A stretch of DNA of 64,000 nucleotides, from assembly GCF_019448115.1 (NCBI RefSeq), contig NZ_JAGFNY010000007.1, forward strand, positions 1 through 64,000, read 5' to 3'. This document shows positions 1 through 10,096 of the stretch, piece after piece. Positions within the stretch are counted from its first letter, which is position 1, and the number at the start of each line of letters is the position of its first letter. A model generated the notes under the pieces. It did not search any database, was not told where the DNA came from, and worked only from the letters and a program-made list of their open reading frames with translations. A program made the position numbers and the translations under genes. This DNA is from Succinivibrio faecicola (GTDB lineage Bacteria; Pseudomonadota; Gammaproteobacteria; Enterobacterales; Succinivibrionaceae).

Positions 1-15
1 TTTTTAAAAAGCAGA

Positions 16-32
16 TTGTAAGTGAATTACAA
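16..32. promoter_or_regulatory. Inverted repeat and promoter region upstream of tcdA
   Basis: TTGTAA and TTACAA form a perfect 6-bp inverted repeat around a 5-base spacer. About 45 bases downstream lies a TATAAT hexamer (76-81), a plausible -10 box giving a very short leader before the tcdA start at 101. No good -35 box is visible. The repeat could be an operator, but no regulator can be named. Confidence 0.3.
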
Positions 33-100
33 CCTTGGTTAAACTGTGATCAAAGTCCGTTTCATTTGGTCACCGTATAATATTTTTTTAGGAAAAAAGA

Positions 101-841
101 ATGATGAATTTTGATAGCAAATTAGCATTTAGGGGTATTCGCGCTCTTTTCGGAAATGATGGTTTTGAGAAGCTTCAAAGATCTCATGTAACAGTCATTG
201 GCGTTGGAGGTATAGGATCTTGGTGTACCGAAGCTTTATGCCGTTCTGCCGTTGGCTCTTTAACACTGATTGATAACGATGTGATTGAAATAACAAATTC
301 AAACAGACAATTACATACTATGACAACTACAGTTGGCAGTTATAAAGCAGACGAACTTGCAAATAGATTACTTTTAATCAACCCTTCCCTAAAAATTGAG
401 GTAATAAGAGAAAAGCTTACGAAAGAAAACATCGATTCAATTATGGAATCACGTTCTGATAATGTATGCGAATGCATTGACGATATTGATGCTAAGGCTT
501 ATGTTGTAAACTATCTTTACAATAAAAAAGCAAACTTTATTGTTTCTGGTGGTGCAGGAGGAAGAATCGATCCTACCAAACTTAAACTTGGGGATGTTGT
601 AACTGCAAACGGAGATGCACTTATCTGTAAATTAAGAGCAAAACTCAGAAGAGAATACGGTTTTAGCAGAACAGCAAAAAAATTTAATATAATGTGTACA
701 TACTCTAATGAAACACCTAGATATTCTTCAAAAGAAGATTATCTAAGTGGCGATCTTCCAACTTTCGGTGCATCAATGAGTGTAACAGCATCTGCTGGAT
801 TACTTCTTTCGTCATGGATGATTGCAAAACTTACAAAATAG
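101..841 (+). CDS. tcdA: tRNA threonylcarbamoyladenosine dehydratase TcdA (CsdL)
   Basis: This E1-like, ATP-using enzyme cyclises the t6A base at position 37 of ANN-decoding tRNAs to ct6A. The 246-residue protein has the ThiF/MoeB Rossmann motif G34-x-G36-x2-G39, then an acidic strand end (LIDND) and the TNSNRQ stretch typical of the TcdA family, and later a GGAGGRIDP segment. Length is slightly below the E. coli protein (about 268). The start is ATG at 101 with AGGAAAA just upstream; the second ATG at 104 is equally possible. It is 12 bases ahead of the primase-like gene and probably co-transcribed with it and rep. Confidence 0.88.
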   Translation: MMNFDSKLAFRGIRALFGNDGFEKLQRSHVTVIGVGGIGSWCTEALCRSAVGSLTLIDNDVIEITNSNRQLHTMTTTVGSYKADELANRLLLINPSLKIEVIREKLTKENIDSIMESRSDNVCECIDDIDAKAYVVNYLYNKKANFIVSGGAGGRIDPTKLKLGDVVTANGDALICKLRAKLRREYGFSRTAKKFNIMCTYSNETPRYSSKEDYLSGDLPTFGASMSVTASAGLLLSSWMIAKLTK

Positions 842-853
842 TAGGAACAAACA

Positions 854-2746
854 ATGAGAGAGAATGAGTTTGAGAAAATAAAACAGGAACTAGAAGAAAA
901 ACTTCCTGAATATTTAAAACAGAGAGGAATCAATCCTATCACTAACTTCAGGTGCTTAAATCCTGAGGATGAAGGCTCTTTTCCAAGCATGAGCTATGAC
1001 AGAATTGAACATAAAGTAAAATGTGTTCACTGTAATGCAAAGTACTCAATTTTCGATCTCATTGGTATAGACTTCAACATTTCTGACTTCGCTCATCAAT
1101 TTATAAAAGCCCATGAAATGTTTTTTGGCAAGCTATCTATAGGCATAATTGATTATCTGAAGAATGGGGCTGATGATAAAGAATCATCCAGTCTAGGTGA
1201 TTATTCTCCACCAATTTTTGAAATCGAAGATAATTTTTCATCTAATAACAAATATTCAGATCTAAATTCAATCAGTTCATCTTCATTTGCTACACCTAAA
1301 TTTGGAGAAAGCAACAGATTTAATCAGGATGAAGATCCATTTTCAAAAAGCTCAAATGACAGTAGTAAAGACTATATAGGAATAGATTTCAAATTTGATG
1401 AAATTCAGGATCCTATCAGTGACGAAGATAATTTTTCTAATTTCACTTTTGAGACTTTAAAAAACGAGACAGAACAGATGGAGTCAAACGTTGACTCTTC
1501 ATTATCATTTATCCCTGATGATTTAGAAAAATACAATTATGTTGATTACCTAACAGAATGCACTCAAAACGTCATTCATACAGATTATTTCAAAAAAAGA
1601 GGCTTATCCGATAGCGTCATCCGTAGATTCAGACTTGGATATGATGATCGATTCAACCTTAATTTTGAACAGAATAATGCACATGAAATTGAAACTGCTG
1701 CAATTATCCCTTATGGCATGCATGGATTCTGTGCAAGAAACACTGACAGTAAAGAAAAGAATGATCGCTATATAAAAAAAGGTGAGGTTCCTTTATTTAA
1801 CAAGGTTGCTTTAGAGCAGGAAGGACCAATCTTTATTACTGAAGGTGAATTTGACGCCTTAAGTATAGAAACATTAGGATACAGGGCAATCGCATTAGGT
1901 GGAGCTGGAAATATAAAGCCAGCAATCAAAGCTATTTGTGAATGCAAGGAAAATCATATATTTTATATTTGTCCTGATAATGATGAAGTAGGCTATGATT
2001 GTGCAAATAATCTGTATAAAAGACTTTGCGAACTAGATATAGATTGTAAAATTATCAACTTATCCGCCCCATTCAAAGATATCAATGATGCTCTATTGCA
2101 TGATGCTCAATCACTCAAAACTAGAATTGATAACATTGGAAAAATTGAAAGATCAAAACAAGAAAAACTGGATTATCCATATTCTGCACCTGAGTTTATT
2201 TCAAATAATACAGAAATAAACAGATTAGATATTTCAGATGAACTGTACGCCTTTACGGGAAACTCTCAGACTTTACGATATCTCGTAGCAGATATAATAA
2301 AAAATCGTTCAGCAAAGATTCTTTATTTAGCAAAGAACTATCAATGCAGATATTTAAGTATGGTTCTTTTTAAATCGCTTAACAGTTCTTTACTTCAAAA
2401 TACAGACTATTTCAAGTTTGTAGCAATTGATGAATTAAAAATTCTAGATGAACTAGAGAGAATAATAAAAAACCAGAAAGTTCTTAACGAAACTCATCAA
2501 AAAATTATTGTGGATTTAACTTCATTTGAAAAAGAAAAGGCAAAATCCATTATTGAAACAATTGCTGAAGATAAAAATAGATTTTCTAAAGGAATAATTG
2601 TTCTTTGTAATGATTCAATGTCAGATATATGTGCAGCTGTATGCATTCAAGTTCTGAACATCGAAAGTTATGAGAAGAACCAGATCATTATTAAAACCAT
2701 AGAAAATGCACAAACGACCACTTTTGTAAGAGGTTTTGCTGAATAA
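854..2746 (+). CDS. DnaG-like primase-related protein (zinc-finger-like N-terminus plus Toprim domain)
   Basis: The N-terminus (residues 32-70) matches the CHC2 zinc-binding layout of phage and plasmid primases: C34, then a NP..SM stretch, then C57-x2-C60. The position normally held by histidine (residue 39) is aspartate. A low-complexity, Ser/Asp/Asn-rich linker follows (about 115-215). A Toprim domain lies at about 320-410, with the metal-binding glutamate in TEGEFDA and the acidic motif PDNDEVG. The C-terminal 170 residues show no recognisable Walker motif and could be a degenerate RecA-like helicase domain. The stop overlaps the rep start (TAATG). This is not the housekeeping DnaG: it lacks that protein's usual length, order and neighbours rpsU and rpoD. 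A role with Rep at forks is inference. Confidence 0.7.
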   Translation: MRENEFEKIKQELEEKLPEYLKQRGINPITNFRCLNPEDEGSFPSMSYDRIEHKVKCVHCNAKYSIFDLIGIDFNISDFAHQFIKAHEMFFGKLSIGIIDYLKNGADDKESSSLGDYSPPIFEIEDNFSSNNKYSDLNSISSSSFATPKFGESNRFNQDEDPFSKSSNDSSKDYIGIDFKFDEIQDPISDEDNFSNFTFETLKNETEQMESNVDSSLSFIPDDLEKYNYVDYLTECTQNVIHTDYFKKRGLSDSVIRRFRLGYDDRFNLNFEQNNAHEIETAAIIPYGMHGFCARNTDSKEKNDRYIKKGEVPLFNKVALEQEGPIFITEGEFDALSIETLGYRAIALGGAGNIKPAIKAICECKENHIFYICPDNDEVGYDCANNLYKRLCELDIDCKIINLSAPFKDINDALLHDAQSLKTRIDNIGKIERSKQEKLDYPYSAPEFISNNTEINRLDISDELYAFTGNSQTLRYLVADIIKNRSAKILYLAKNYQCRYLSMVLFKSLNSSLLQNTDYFKFVAIDELKILDELERIIKNQKVLNETHQKIIVDLTSFEKEKAKSIIETIAEDKNRFSKGIIVLCNDSMSDICAAVCIQVLNIESYEKNQIIIKTIENAQTTTFVRGFAE

Positions 2747-4779
2747 TGAAACTGAATGATGCTCAGCAGGCCGCAGTTGATTGTATTGATGGCCCTTGCC
2801 TTGTTCTTGCTGGTGCAGGATCCGGAAAAACAAGAGTTATTACAAATAAAATAGTAAGCCTAATAAAAGAGCATTACATTCTTCCTCAAAGCATTCTTGC
2901 AGTTACTTTTACAAACAAAGCTGCACTCGAAATGAAAGATCGTGTAAAAGGGCAGCTTGGAAAAGAAGTATCCTCAAAAATAACTATATCAACATTCCAT
3001 TCATTAGGGCTTATCATTCTTAAAGAGGATTACGCTCACGTTGGATTGAACCGTAATTTCACTTTGTTTGATCAGTACGACAGCCTAAAAATCATTAGAG
3101 ATATTGTAAGAGATCAGCATCCTGAAATTCTCATTGATAATTCAGAGAAATCAGTCATAGAAGACGTTGCAGCTGAAATATCATATTACAAAACTAATTT
3201 ATTAAGACCTGAGGATATAAAAACAAAGACAGTAAAAGCTGATATCTATGCTTCATATACTGCTTATCTTCAGGCATGTAATGCAGCTGATTTTGAAGAT
3301 CTAATATTCAAAACCACTTTAATGCTCAACGAAAATGAAGAGATGAGAAAAAAGTGGTCCACAAAATTTGAATATATTCTTGTAGATGAATATCAGGATA
3401 CTAACGAAACACAGTACCAGCTATTGAAAGCTCTGACATCTATGCATAAGAAATTTACAGTTGTTGGTGATGATGATCAGTCTATCTATGCATGGCGTGG
3501 AGCTCGACCTGAAAATATTAAGGTACTAGCAAACGACTATCCTAATTTGAAAGTTATTAAACTTGAGCAGAATTACCGTTCTACTGAGCATATCCTCAAC
3601 TGTGCTAATGAACTTATTTCCCATAATGATCATATATTTGATAAAAAGCTGTTTACTAAATCAAATGTAGGTTCGAAAGTGAAAATTATGGAGCTTAGAA
3701 CAGAAGCACAGATGGCTGACAGAGTAGTAAGTCTGATTTTATCTGAACACTATCAAAGTTCAGCTCCATGGTCAGATTTTGCGATTTTATATCGTTCTAA
3801 TGCTCAATCAAGAACAATAGAAAAAGCTCTTCACTCAGCAAGAATTCCTTGTCTTATATCAGGTGGAACCAGTTTCTATGAACAGGTTGAGATTAAAGAC
3901 ATGATGAGCTGGTGCCGAGTTGTTTGTAACCCATATGATGATATGGCACTCCTTCGAGTTATTAACATACCAAGACGCGGTATCGGACATGAAACAATCA
4001 ATACCATTCTTGAGCAAGGAAAGGCTCTAGGTAAATCTTTCTATGAGGCTGCACTTATTCCTTCAGTAACAGACAAACTCAATCAGAAACAGAAAAAAGC
4101 TTTATGTGAATTTATATTACTTCTTACAAAACTCAGACAGTATATTCTCAATGAGAATGATAAGGAGTTGTCTGAAAAAATGGTAGAAATGATTGGATAC
4201 AATGCTTACTTAAAAGCAAACACTTATTCAAATGTTGCTGCCGAAATCAAGGTTAAGAATGTTGATACGCTGATGACCTGGATACAGGACATTATTGTCG
4301 GAAAAAACGGATCTCAAAAACTGTCATTTATAGAAGCTATTGATAAATTAGGCTTAAGAGAAATGATGGATAGAAACCGAGACAATGAACAGAATGATGC
4401 AGTTCAGCTTATGACGTTGCATGCATCAAAAGGTCTTGAATTCCCTTTTGTATACCTTGTAGGAATGCAAGAAGGCACTCTTCCTCATAAGAATTCAATT
4501 GAAGATCTAGATGCTGGTATTGAAGATAATATAGCTGAAGAGCGAAGATTAGCTTATGTGGGAATAACCAGAGCAAAAAAAGATTTAACACTGCTTCTTG
4601 CAAGAGAAGCAAATTCGCGTGGTGGAGTCCCAAAAGCTGTTACACCAAGCCGTTTTTTAAAAGAGCTGCCTTTAAAAGATATTGAATATTACCCATTAGG
4701 TACTCAGGTAACACACACAAAAGAAGAATATAAAGACTTCCTTGATATCGCATTAAGCAGTCTGAAAACCCAAAAATAA
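2746..4779 (+). CDS. rep: ATP-dependent DNA helicase Rep
   Basis: Rep is a superfamily 1 3'-5' helicase that clears proteins ahead of replication forks and helps restart. The 677-residue length fits E. coli Rep (673). Motifs seen in order are Q motif NDAQQAAV near the N-terminus, Walker A GAGSGKT (K28), motif Ia TFTNKAA, motif II DEYQDT (about 214-219), motif III GDDDQSIYAWRGA, motif IV QNYRS, motif V LMTLHASKGLEF and motif VI YVGITRAKKDL. The start ATG at 2746 shares its A with the stop of the upstream primase-like gene, so translation is probably coupled. It ends before a shared terminator facing ilvC. Confidence 0.95.
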   Translation: MKLNDAQQAAVDCIDGPCLVLAGAGSGKTRVITNKIVSLIKEHYILPQSILAVTFTNKAALEMKDRVKGQLGKEVSSKITISTFHSLGLIILKEDYAHVGLNRNFTLFDQYDSLKIIRDIVRDQHPEILIDNSEKSVIEDVAAEISYYKTNLLRPEDIKTKTVKADIYASYTAYLQACNAADFEDLIFKTTLMLNENEEMRKKWSTKFEYILVDEYQDTNETQYQLLKALTSMHKKFTVVGDDDQSIYAWRGARPENIKVLANDYPNLKVIKLEQNYRSTEHILNCANELISHNDHIFDKKLFTKSNVGSKVKIMELRTEAQMADRVVSLILSEHYQSSAPWSDFAILYRSNAQSRTIEKALHSARIPCLISGGTSFYEQVEIKDMMSWCRVVCNPYDDMALLRVINIPRRGIGHETINTILEQGKALGKSFYEAALIPSVTDKLNQKQKKALCEFILLLTKLRQYILNENDKELSEKMVEMIGYNAYLKANTYSNVAAEIKVKNVDTLMTWIQDIIVGKNGSQKLSFIEAIDKLGLREMMDRNRDNEQNDAVQLMTLHASKGLEFPFVYLVGMQEGTLPHKNSIEDLDAGIEDNIAEERRLAYVGITRAKKDLTLLLAREANSRGGVPKAVTPSRFLKELPLKDIEYYPLGTQVTHTKEEYKDFLDIALSSLKTQK

Positions 4780-4841
4780 TCTCAATACTTGTTTAAGATC
4801 AACATAAGCATTCATAGAATGCTCTTCATATTACAGATAAT

Positions 4842-4877
4842 AAAAAACCTGAAACAATTTGTTGCTTCAGGTTTTTT
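4842..4877. terminator. Bidirectional terminator between rep and ilvC
   Basis: The stem CCTGAA-CAA pairs with TTG-TTCAGG around a short loop, with runs of A on the left and T on the right. It can therefore end both the plus-strand rep transcript and the minus-strand ilvC transcript. Confidence 0.85.
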
Positions 4878-4899
4878 GAATTTAAGTTTTTATAACAAA

Positions 4900-6387
4900 T
4901 TACCTGTTACCAACAGAAATTTCCTTCATGTCTGACATGTAAGCACGTAACTTGCGACCAACGATTTCGATTGGGTGGTTACGGATTGCGTCGTTTACCT
5001 TGATTAACTCAACGTTATCAACACAGTTATCACCAGCTAATGTCTCTGTGAATACGTCTAACTTCTGCTTTGCCATGAAGTCCTTTAACATAGGAATTAC
5101 TGCATTAGCGAATAAGTAGTTACCATACTCAGCAGTATCTGAAATAACAACATTCATCTCATATAAACGACGACGAGCAATTGTATTTGCAATTAATGGT
5201 AACTCATGTAATGACTCGTAGTATGCTGACTCTGGGTAGATACCAGACTGAGTCATAGTTTCGAATGCAAGCTCAATGCCAGCCTTAACGAAAGCAACTA
5301 ATAAAGTGCCCTTATCGAAGTATTCCTGCTCATTGATCTTAGTATCACACTCAGGAGCATTCTCGAATGCACTCTTAGCAAAGTGCTCTCTCCAGGTTAA
5401 TAGATTCTTGTCATCATTAGCCCAGTCTTCCATCATAACGCGTGAGAACTCGCCTGACTCAATGTCATCCATGTGCTTTAAGTATAGATTCTTCATTAAC
5501 CCCTTTAACTCTTCAGCTAACTTAAATGCCTTAATCTTTGCTGGGTTTGAAAGTCTATCCATCATGTTGGTGATACCGCCCTGCTTTAATGCCTCGCAGA
5601 TGGTTTCCCAACCGAACTGTAATAACTTACATGCATATGCCTTGTCTGCGCCTAAAGCCACAGCGTGGTCGTAGCATAGAATTGTTGCAGCCTGTAAAAC
5701 GCCACAAAGGATTGTCTGCTCACCCATTAAGTCTGACTTAACTTCAGCTACGAATGATGAACGTAAGCAACCTGCTCTGTGACCGCCAGTACCTGCAGCC
5801 CATGCCTTAGCATATGCCCAAGCATCGCCGTTTGGATCGTTTTCTGGGTGAACAGCGATAAGAGTAGGAACACCAAAGCCTCTCTTGTACTCTTCACGAA
5901 CTTCAGTACCAGGTGACTTAGGTGCAACCATAACAACTGCTAAGTCCTTACGAACCTGCATGCCTAACTCGATCATGTTAAAGCCATGTGAATAGCCTAA
6001 GCATGCACCTGACTTCATTAAAGGCTGAACAGCATTAACAACTGCTTCGTGCTGCTTATCTGGAGTTAAGTTGATTACTAAATCAGCTGTTGGGATTAAC
6101 TGCTCATATGTACCAACCTTGAAACCATTCTCAGTTGCTCTCTTAAAAGAAGCTCTCTTCTCATCGATAGCAGACTGACGTAAAGCATAGCTTACATCTA
6201 AACCTGAATCTCTTAAGTTTAAACCTTGATTTAAACCCTGAGCACCGCAACCGATAATAACGATCTTCTTGCCCTTTAAGAAATTGCAACCATCAGCAAA
6301 CTCGCTACGATCCATTAACTCACAGCAACCTAACTGAGCTAATTTCTCGCGCAAATTCAATGTGTTAAAGTAATTGAAATTTGCCAT
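4900..6387 (-). CDS. ilvC: Ketol-acid reductoisomerase (class II, long form)
   Basis: IlvC converts acetolactate or acetohydroxybutyrate with NADPH and Mg2+ to the dihydroxy acids of valine, leucine and isoleucine synthesis. The 495 residues match the long enterobacterial form (491 in E. coli) with duplicated knotted C-terminal domains. The N-terminus [14 protein letters not shown] and the nucleotide motif G46-C-G48-A-Q-G51 are clear. The ATG at 6387 is preceded by AGAAGG. Codon use is that of a highly expressed gene (TTA for Leu, CGT for Arg). It diverges from ilvY, its expected activator. Confidence 0.96.
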   Translation of the reverse strand: MANFNYFNTLNLREKLAQLGCCELMDRSEFADGCNFLKGKKIVIIGCGAQGLNQGLNLRDSGLDVSYALRQSAIDEKRASFKRATENGFKVGTYEQLIPTADLVINLTPDKQHEAVVNAVQPLMKSGACLGYSHGFNMIELGMQVRKDLAVVMVAPKSPGTEVREEYKRGFGVPTLIAVHPENDPNGDAWAYAKAWAAGTGGHRAGCLRSSFVAEVKSDLMGEQTILCGVLQAATILCYDHAVALGADKAYACKLLQFGWETICEALKQGGITNMMDRLSNPAKIKAFKLAEELKGLMKNLYLKHMDDIESGEFSRVMMEDWANDDKNLLTWREHFAKSAFENAPECDTKINEQEYFDKGTLLVAFVKAGIELAFETMTQSGIYPESAYYESLHELPLIANTIARRRLYEMNVVISDTAEYGNYLFANAVIPMLKDFMAKQKLDVFTETLAGDNCVDNVELIKVNDAIRNHPIEIVGRKLRAYMSDMKEISVGNR

Positions 6388-6425
6388 TTTTAAACCTTCT
6401 AAAAAAAAGAAATTAAATAATTAAA

Positions 6426-6441
6426 ACCGATACCATTCGGT
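6426..6441. promoter_or_regulatory. Inverted repeat in the ilvC leader or promoter
   Basis: ACCGA-N6-TCGGT lies between the probable ilvC -10 box (TATTAT on the minus strand, about 6452-6457) and the ilvC start, near the expected transcription start. It could be a second control site or a leader hairpin. Confidence 0.35.
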
Positions 6442-6494
6442 AACTGATTTTTATAATAGCACATTTTTAAAAAATGGCATATAATTATTTTTAT

Positions 6495-6511
6495 ATTGCA
6501 AAATTTGCAAT
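6495..6511. promoter_or_regulatory. Probable IlvY operator between ilvC and ilvY
   Basis: ATTGCAAAATTTGCAAT is a 17-base palindrome with an unpaired centre. It carries the T-N11-A pattern of LysR-family sites. It sits 27 bases before the ilvY start and upstream of the weak ilvC -35 region. That is where the known enterobacterial IlvY operators lie, and it fits both ilvC activation and ilvY autorepression. Confidence 0.65.
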
Positions 6512-6537
6512 GAAAGATATTTAGAAGAGGCTATACA

Positions 6538-7470
6538 GTGATTGATTTAAAAGACGCAGCAGCATTCCTGAGATTGTGCGAAACATCCAATCTAACAAGA
6601 ACTGCAACTTTATGTAACGTTAGTCCATCAACCCTTAGCAGAACTCTAAATAAATTAGAAAAAGACTTAAATGCAAAGCTCTGCATCAGAGATAAAAAAG
6701 GAATTTTTATAACTGATGCTGGTAGAAAATTCGAAGAGTTTGCTAGAAAAACACTAAACAATTATGCAAAACTTGAAACAGAGCTAGATAAAGGCGTAGG
6801 AACACTTTCTGGCATCTGCAAGATATTCTGCTCTGTAACAGCATCATACCTATTCATTCCTAGATTATTAAATGAGCTGCATCTTTCAACCCCAAATCTT
6901 GAGGTAAAACTTGAAACAGGTGATCCTGCCGATGCATTAATCAAATTAGAAGATCCCGATACTGATTTTGTTATCTGTGCTCTACCAGCTGATATACCTG
7001 ATAACATTCAATATGTAGATCTTGTAACATTCCCATTAGTTCTGATTGCACCTAAGAAACCAAGATTTACTGCAAACATTGATATTTCATCACTTAATCT
7101 TGCAGAAGTACCTTTTGTTATGCCAGAAAAAGGTCAGCTTAGATACGAAGTAGAAAAATATTTCATGTCTCTTGAGGTTAGCCCAAAGGTTTATTCAGAG
7201 GTTTCTGGTCATGAAGCTATAGTCTCTCTGACTGCACTTGGTTTTGGACTGTCTGTTGTACCAAGACTTGTTTATGAAATCTCACCATTCAAGAACGACG
7301 TTATCGTTATGAAAGAGCTTCCTTGGTCAAACTTTAGAGTTGCACTTTGCAATCTGAAATCAAAATCAAAGGATAAGCGAATTAAAGTAGTGCACGACCT
7401 AGCCAAAAGACTGGCTCCAAGTTTTTCACCAGATCTGACAAGACGAAGAAGCGATAATGTTCTAATGTAA
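6538..7470 (+). CDS. ilvY: LysR-type transcriptional activator IlvY
   Basis: IlvY activates ilvC when acetolactate or acetohydroxybutyrate is present and represses itself. The 310 residues hold an N-terminal winged HTH (about 1-60, with NVSPSTLSRTLNKLEKDL) and a LysR substrate-binding domain (about 90-295). The start is GTG at 6538 with AGAAGAGG upstream. The divergent arrangement with ilvC and the palindrome at 6495-6511 make the assignment firm. Confidence 0.9.
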   Translation: MIDLKDAAAFLRLCETSNLTRTATLCNVSPSTLSRTLNKLEKDLNAKLCIRDKKGIFITDAGRKFEEFARKTLNNYAKLETELDKGVGTLSGICKIFCSVTASYLFIPRLLNELHLSTPNLEVKLETGDPADALIKLEDPDTDFVICALPADIPDNIQYVDLVTFPLVLIAPKKPRFTANIDISSLNLAEVPFVMPEKGQLRYEVEKYFMSLEVSPKVYSEVSGHEAIVSLTALGFGLSVVPRLVYEISPFKNDVIVMKELPWSNFRVALCNLKSKSKDKRIKVVHDLAKRLAPSFSPDLTRRRSDNVLM

Positions 7471-7596
7471 TCTCTTTTGTAGAAAGCAGTTTCACCAATA
7501 TCGACAAAATTAATCATATTATCAAATTAGGCATATTTTGTAGTAAAATATTCCTAATCACTTTTCTGAATTACGTTTCATTTTAGGAGAAACTTA

Positions 7597-9249
7597 ATGT
7601 TCAATTCTATTAACCCTACCTCCACCAAGGCTTGGGCAAAATTAACTGCTCATTTTGAAGAGACAAAGAATCGTACTTTAAAAGTTTTATTTGCAAAAGA
7701 TTCAAATCGTTTTGATAAATATTCTTTATCAATCGGTGGCGGAGATATTCTTGCTGATTTATCAAAGAACATCATTGATGAAACAACTTTAAATTTATTA
7801 TTAGAGTTAGCAAAAGAAACAAAGCTAGATGAGAACATCAAGGCTATGTTCGATGGCGAAATCATCAATGCTACAGAAGGCCGTGCTGTATTGCACACAG
7901 CTTTACGTAATTTCTCAGATCGCAAGATCATGGTTGACGGAAAGGATGTAATGCCTGGCGTTAAAGCTGTTCTTGATAAGATGAAGGCTTTCTCAAAGAA
8001 AGTAATTTCAGGCGAGTGGAAGGGTTACACAGGCAAGGAAATTACAGATATCGTTAATATCGGTATCGGTGGTTCTGACTTAGGCCCTGTTATGATTACT
8101 GAGTCTTTAACTCCATATCACTCAAGATTAAAGACCCACTTTGTATCAAATGTCGATGCAACACACATTGCTGAAACCTTAAAGAAGTGTGATCCTGAGA
8201 CAACCTTATTCTTAATTGCATCAAAGACCTTTACAACTTTAGAGACCATGACAAATGCTCATACTGCACGTAACTGGTTCTTAAAGACTGCAAAGGACGA
8301 GAAGTTCATCGCTAAGCACTTCGTTGCTCTTTCAACAAATGAAAAGGGCTGTACAGAATTCGGTATCGATCCTGAAAACATGTTCGAGTTCTGGGACTGG
8401 GTTGGTGGCCGTTACTCATCATGGTCTGCTATCGGTTTATCAATTGCTTTAGCTTGTGGTTTCGATAACTTTGAAGAGTTCTTGAAGGGTGGTTTTGAGT
8501 ATGATGAGTATTTCAGAACAGCTCCATTTGAGAAGAACCTTTCTGTTCTTTTAGCTTTAGTTGGTATCTGGTACAACAACTTCTACAAGTTTGAATCAGA
8601 AGCTATACTCCCATACGACCAGTACATGGCAAGATTCCCAGCTTACTTCCAGCAAGGCAACATGGAATCAAATGGTAAGTATGTAGATAGAAACGGTAAC
8701 AAGGTTGACTATGAAACTGGTCCTATTATCTGGGGTGAGCCAGGTACAAACGGTCAGCACGCTTTCTATCAGCTAATTCATCAGGGCACAAAGGTAATTC
8801 CTTGTGACTTTATTGTTCCTGCAATCAGCCACAACCCAATTGGCGATCACCATGTAAAACTGATATCTAACTTCTTTGCTCAGACTGAAGCATTAGCTTT
8901 CGGTAAGACAAAAGAGCAGGTAATTGCAGAGTTCGAAGCTAAGGGTACTGCAAAAGACAAGTATGAGAGCATCGTTCCTTTCAAGGTATTTGAAGGCAAC
9001 CGTCCAACAAACTCTTTCTTAGTAAAGGAAATCACACCTCGTACCTTAGGTATGTTAGTTGCTATGTACGAGCACAAGATCTTTGTTCAGGGTTCTATCT
9101 GGAACATTTACTCATTCGACCAGTTCGGTGTTGAGTTGGGTAAGCAGCTTGCAAACAAGATTATTCCTGAGTTACAGAATGATGAAGTTATTTCTTCACA
9201 TGACAGCTCAACAAATGGTTTAATCAACGCTTACAAGAAGATGAAATAA
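7597..9249 (+). CDS. pgi: Glucose-6-phosphate isomerase
   Basis: Pgi interconverts glucose 6-phosphate and fructose 6-phosphate in glycolysis and gluconeogenesis. The 550-residue length matches E. coli (549). Visible signatures are the phosphate-binding [21 protein letters not shown], the [12 protein letters not shown] stretch, the [14 protein letters not shown] block with catalytic glutamate and histidine, and the C-terminal [18 protein letters not shown] with the catalytic lysine. ATG at 7597 has TTAGGAG upstream. A TAAAAT box about 50 bases upstream is a candidate -10. It is a single-gene unit ended by the hairpin at 9265-9296. Confidence 0.96.
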   Translation: MFNSINPTSTKAWAKLTAHFEETKNRTLKVLFAKDSNRFDKYSLSIGGGDILADLSKNIIDETTLNLLLELAKETKLDENIKAMFDGEIINATEGRAVLHTALRNFSDRKIMVDGKDVMPGVKAVLDKMKAFSKKVISGEWKGYTGKEITDIVNIGIGGSDLGPVMITESLTPYHSRLKTHFVSNVDATHIAETLKKCDPETTLFLIASKTFTTLETMTNAHTARNWFLKTAKDEKFIAKHFVALSTNEKGCTEFGIDPENMFEFWDWVGGRYSSWSAIGLSIALACGFDNFEEFLKGGFEYDEYFRTAPFEKNLSVLLALVGIWYNNFYKFESEAILPYDQYMARFPAYFQQGNMESNGKYVDRNGNKVDYETGPIIWGEPGTNGQHAFYQLIHQGTKVIPCDFIVPAISHNPIGDHHVKLISNFFAQTEALAFGKTKEQVIAEFEAKGTAKDKYESIVPFKVFEGNRPTNSFLVKEITPRTLGMLVAMYEHKIFVQGSIWNIYSFDQFGVELGKQLANKIIPELQNDEVISSHDSSTNGLINAYKKMK

Positions 9250-9264
9250 TACTTTGTAAGTCAA

Positions 9265-9300
9265 GACCCCCATATTAGTTGTTTTGTATGGGGGTCTGTT
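9265..9300. terminator. Terminator after pgi
   Basis: A perfect 10-bp stem, GACCCCCATA with TATGGGGGTC, surrounds a 12-base loop and is followed by a short T-rich stretch. It lies between the convergent pgi and phosphopantetheinyl transferase genes. Confidence 0.75.
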
Positions 9301-9340
9301 GTTTAAAAAACATACAACTCAATGAAAAGAGAAGAAATAA

Positions 9341-10069
9341 TTATTTGATTAAATCTCTTAAAGAAAAATTTTCATAGATTTTCTCAACTCTTATATCCTC
9401 TGTTTTTACTAGATTCCCATCTGCATCAATACAGTAAAACTCGTAACCATCCTCTGTTTTCTTATTGCAACTAAAGGACAGATATGCAAGCTTATCTGTA
9501 AATGGGAAATTCAAACTTGTGGAACAGATCTGATTTGATGAAGGAAGATTATAGTATCCACAGTTGTTCTCCACTGGATCGATATATAGCATATCTACAT
9601 CAACCAAACCTTTTCCTGTGGTTTTTACTAAGCATTCTTTAACAGTCCACAATCTTGTGAATTCATGAAGCATGGTAATTTCATCTAATGACAGAAGAAA
9701 AACCTGTTCTTTCTTTGAACAGACTCTCTTTATTAAACCTTCAAGATTGTGACGTTTTCTTTCAAATTCGATATCTATTCCAATTTCTGATTTTCCAATA
9801 GCTAAAGCAAGGTATTTTCCAGAATTTGAAAGATTAAAAAATGGATAACGAGCTTCTTTAAAACAAGGCTTTCCTGACTGAAGCGTGATAATTTCAGGAA
9901 GATAATTTATTCCATAAAACTCTATTAGAACCTTTTGCAAAAGAGCTCTACTTGCCACATGCTCATCTAGAACCCTCTGATTTGTATAATTCAAAGAAGA
10001 TCTATAATCATTTTTTAGTAATGACTCTAGTTTTAAAGAATTTTCAGTTGAACTGATTACTAACTGCAT
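9341..10069 (-). CDS. 4'-phosphopantetheinyl transferase (Sfp/AcpT type)
   Basis: This enzyme moves the phosphopantetheine arm of CoA onto a serine of carrier proteins. The 242-residue protein has both family signatures: the Mg2+ site GIDIE (D99, E101) and W141-TVK-E145 followed by KTTGKGL. It is longer than AcpS and resembles AcpT/Sfp enzymes. No carrier-protein or polyketide cluster is nearby, so the substrate is unknown; it may serve the ordinary acyl carrier protein. The small membrane protein gene lies 27 bases upstream on the same strand. Confidence 0.82.
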   Translation of the reverse strand: MQLVISSTENSLKLESLLKNDYRSSLNYTNQRVLDEHVASRALLQKVLIEFYGINYLPEIITLQSGKPCFKEARYPFFNLSNSGKYLALAIGKSEIGIDIEFERKRHNLEGLIKRVCSKKEQVFLLSLDEITMLHEFTRLWTVKECLVKTTGKGLVDVDMLYIDPVENNCGYYNLPSSNQICSTSLNFPFTDKLAYLSFSCNKKTEDGYEFYCIDADGNLVKTEDIRVEKIYENFSLRDLIK

Positions 10070-10096
10070 AGATTTTTAATCTCAAATGCTCAGATA

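Noticed and set aside
854-2746. Prophage or plasmid island around the primase-like gene
   Set aside because: Both flanks are housekeeping genes in the same direction, with no integrase, repeat boundary or tRNA; composition looks like its neighbours.
5276-5674. 132-codon plus-strand frame inside ilvC
   Set aside because: It is antisense to a strongly supported, highly biased ilvC gene and has no family match.
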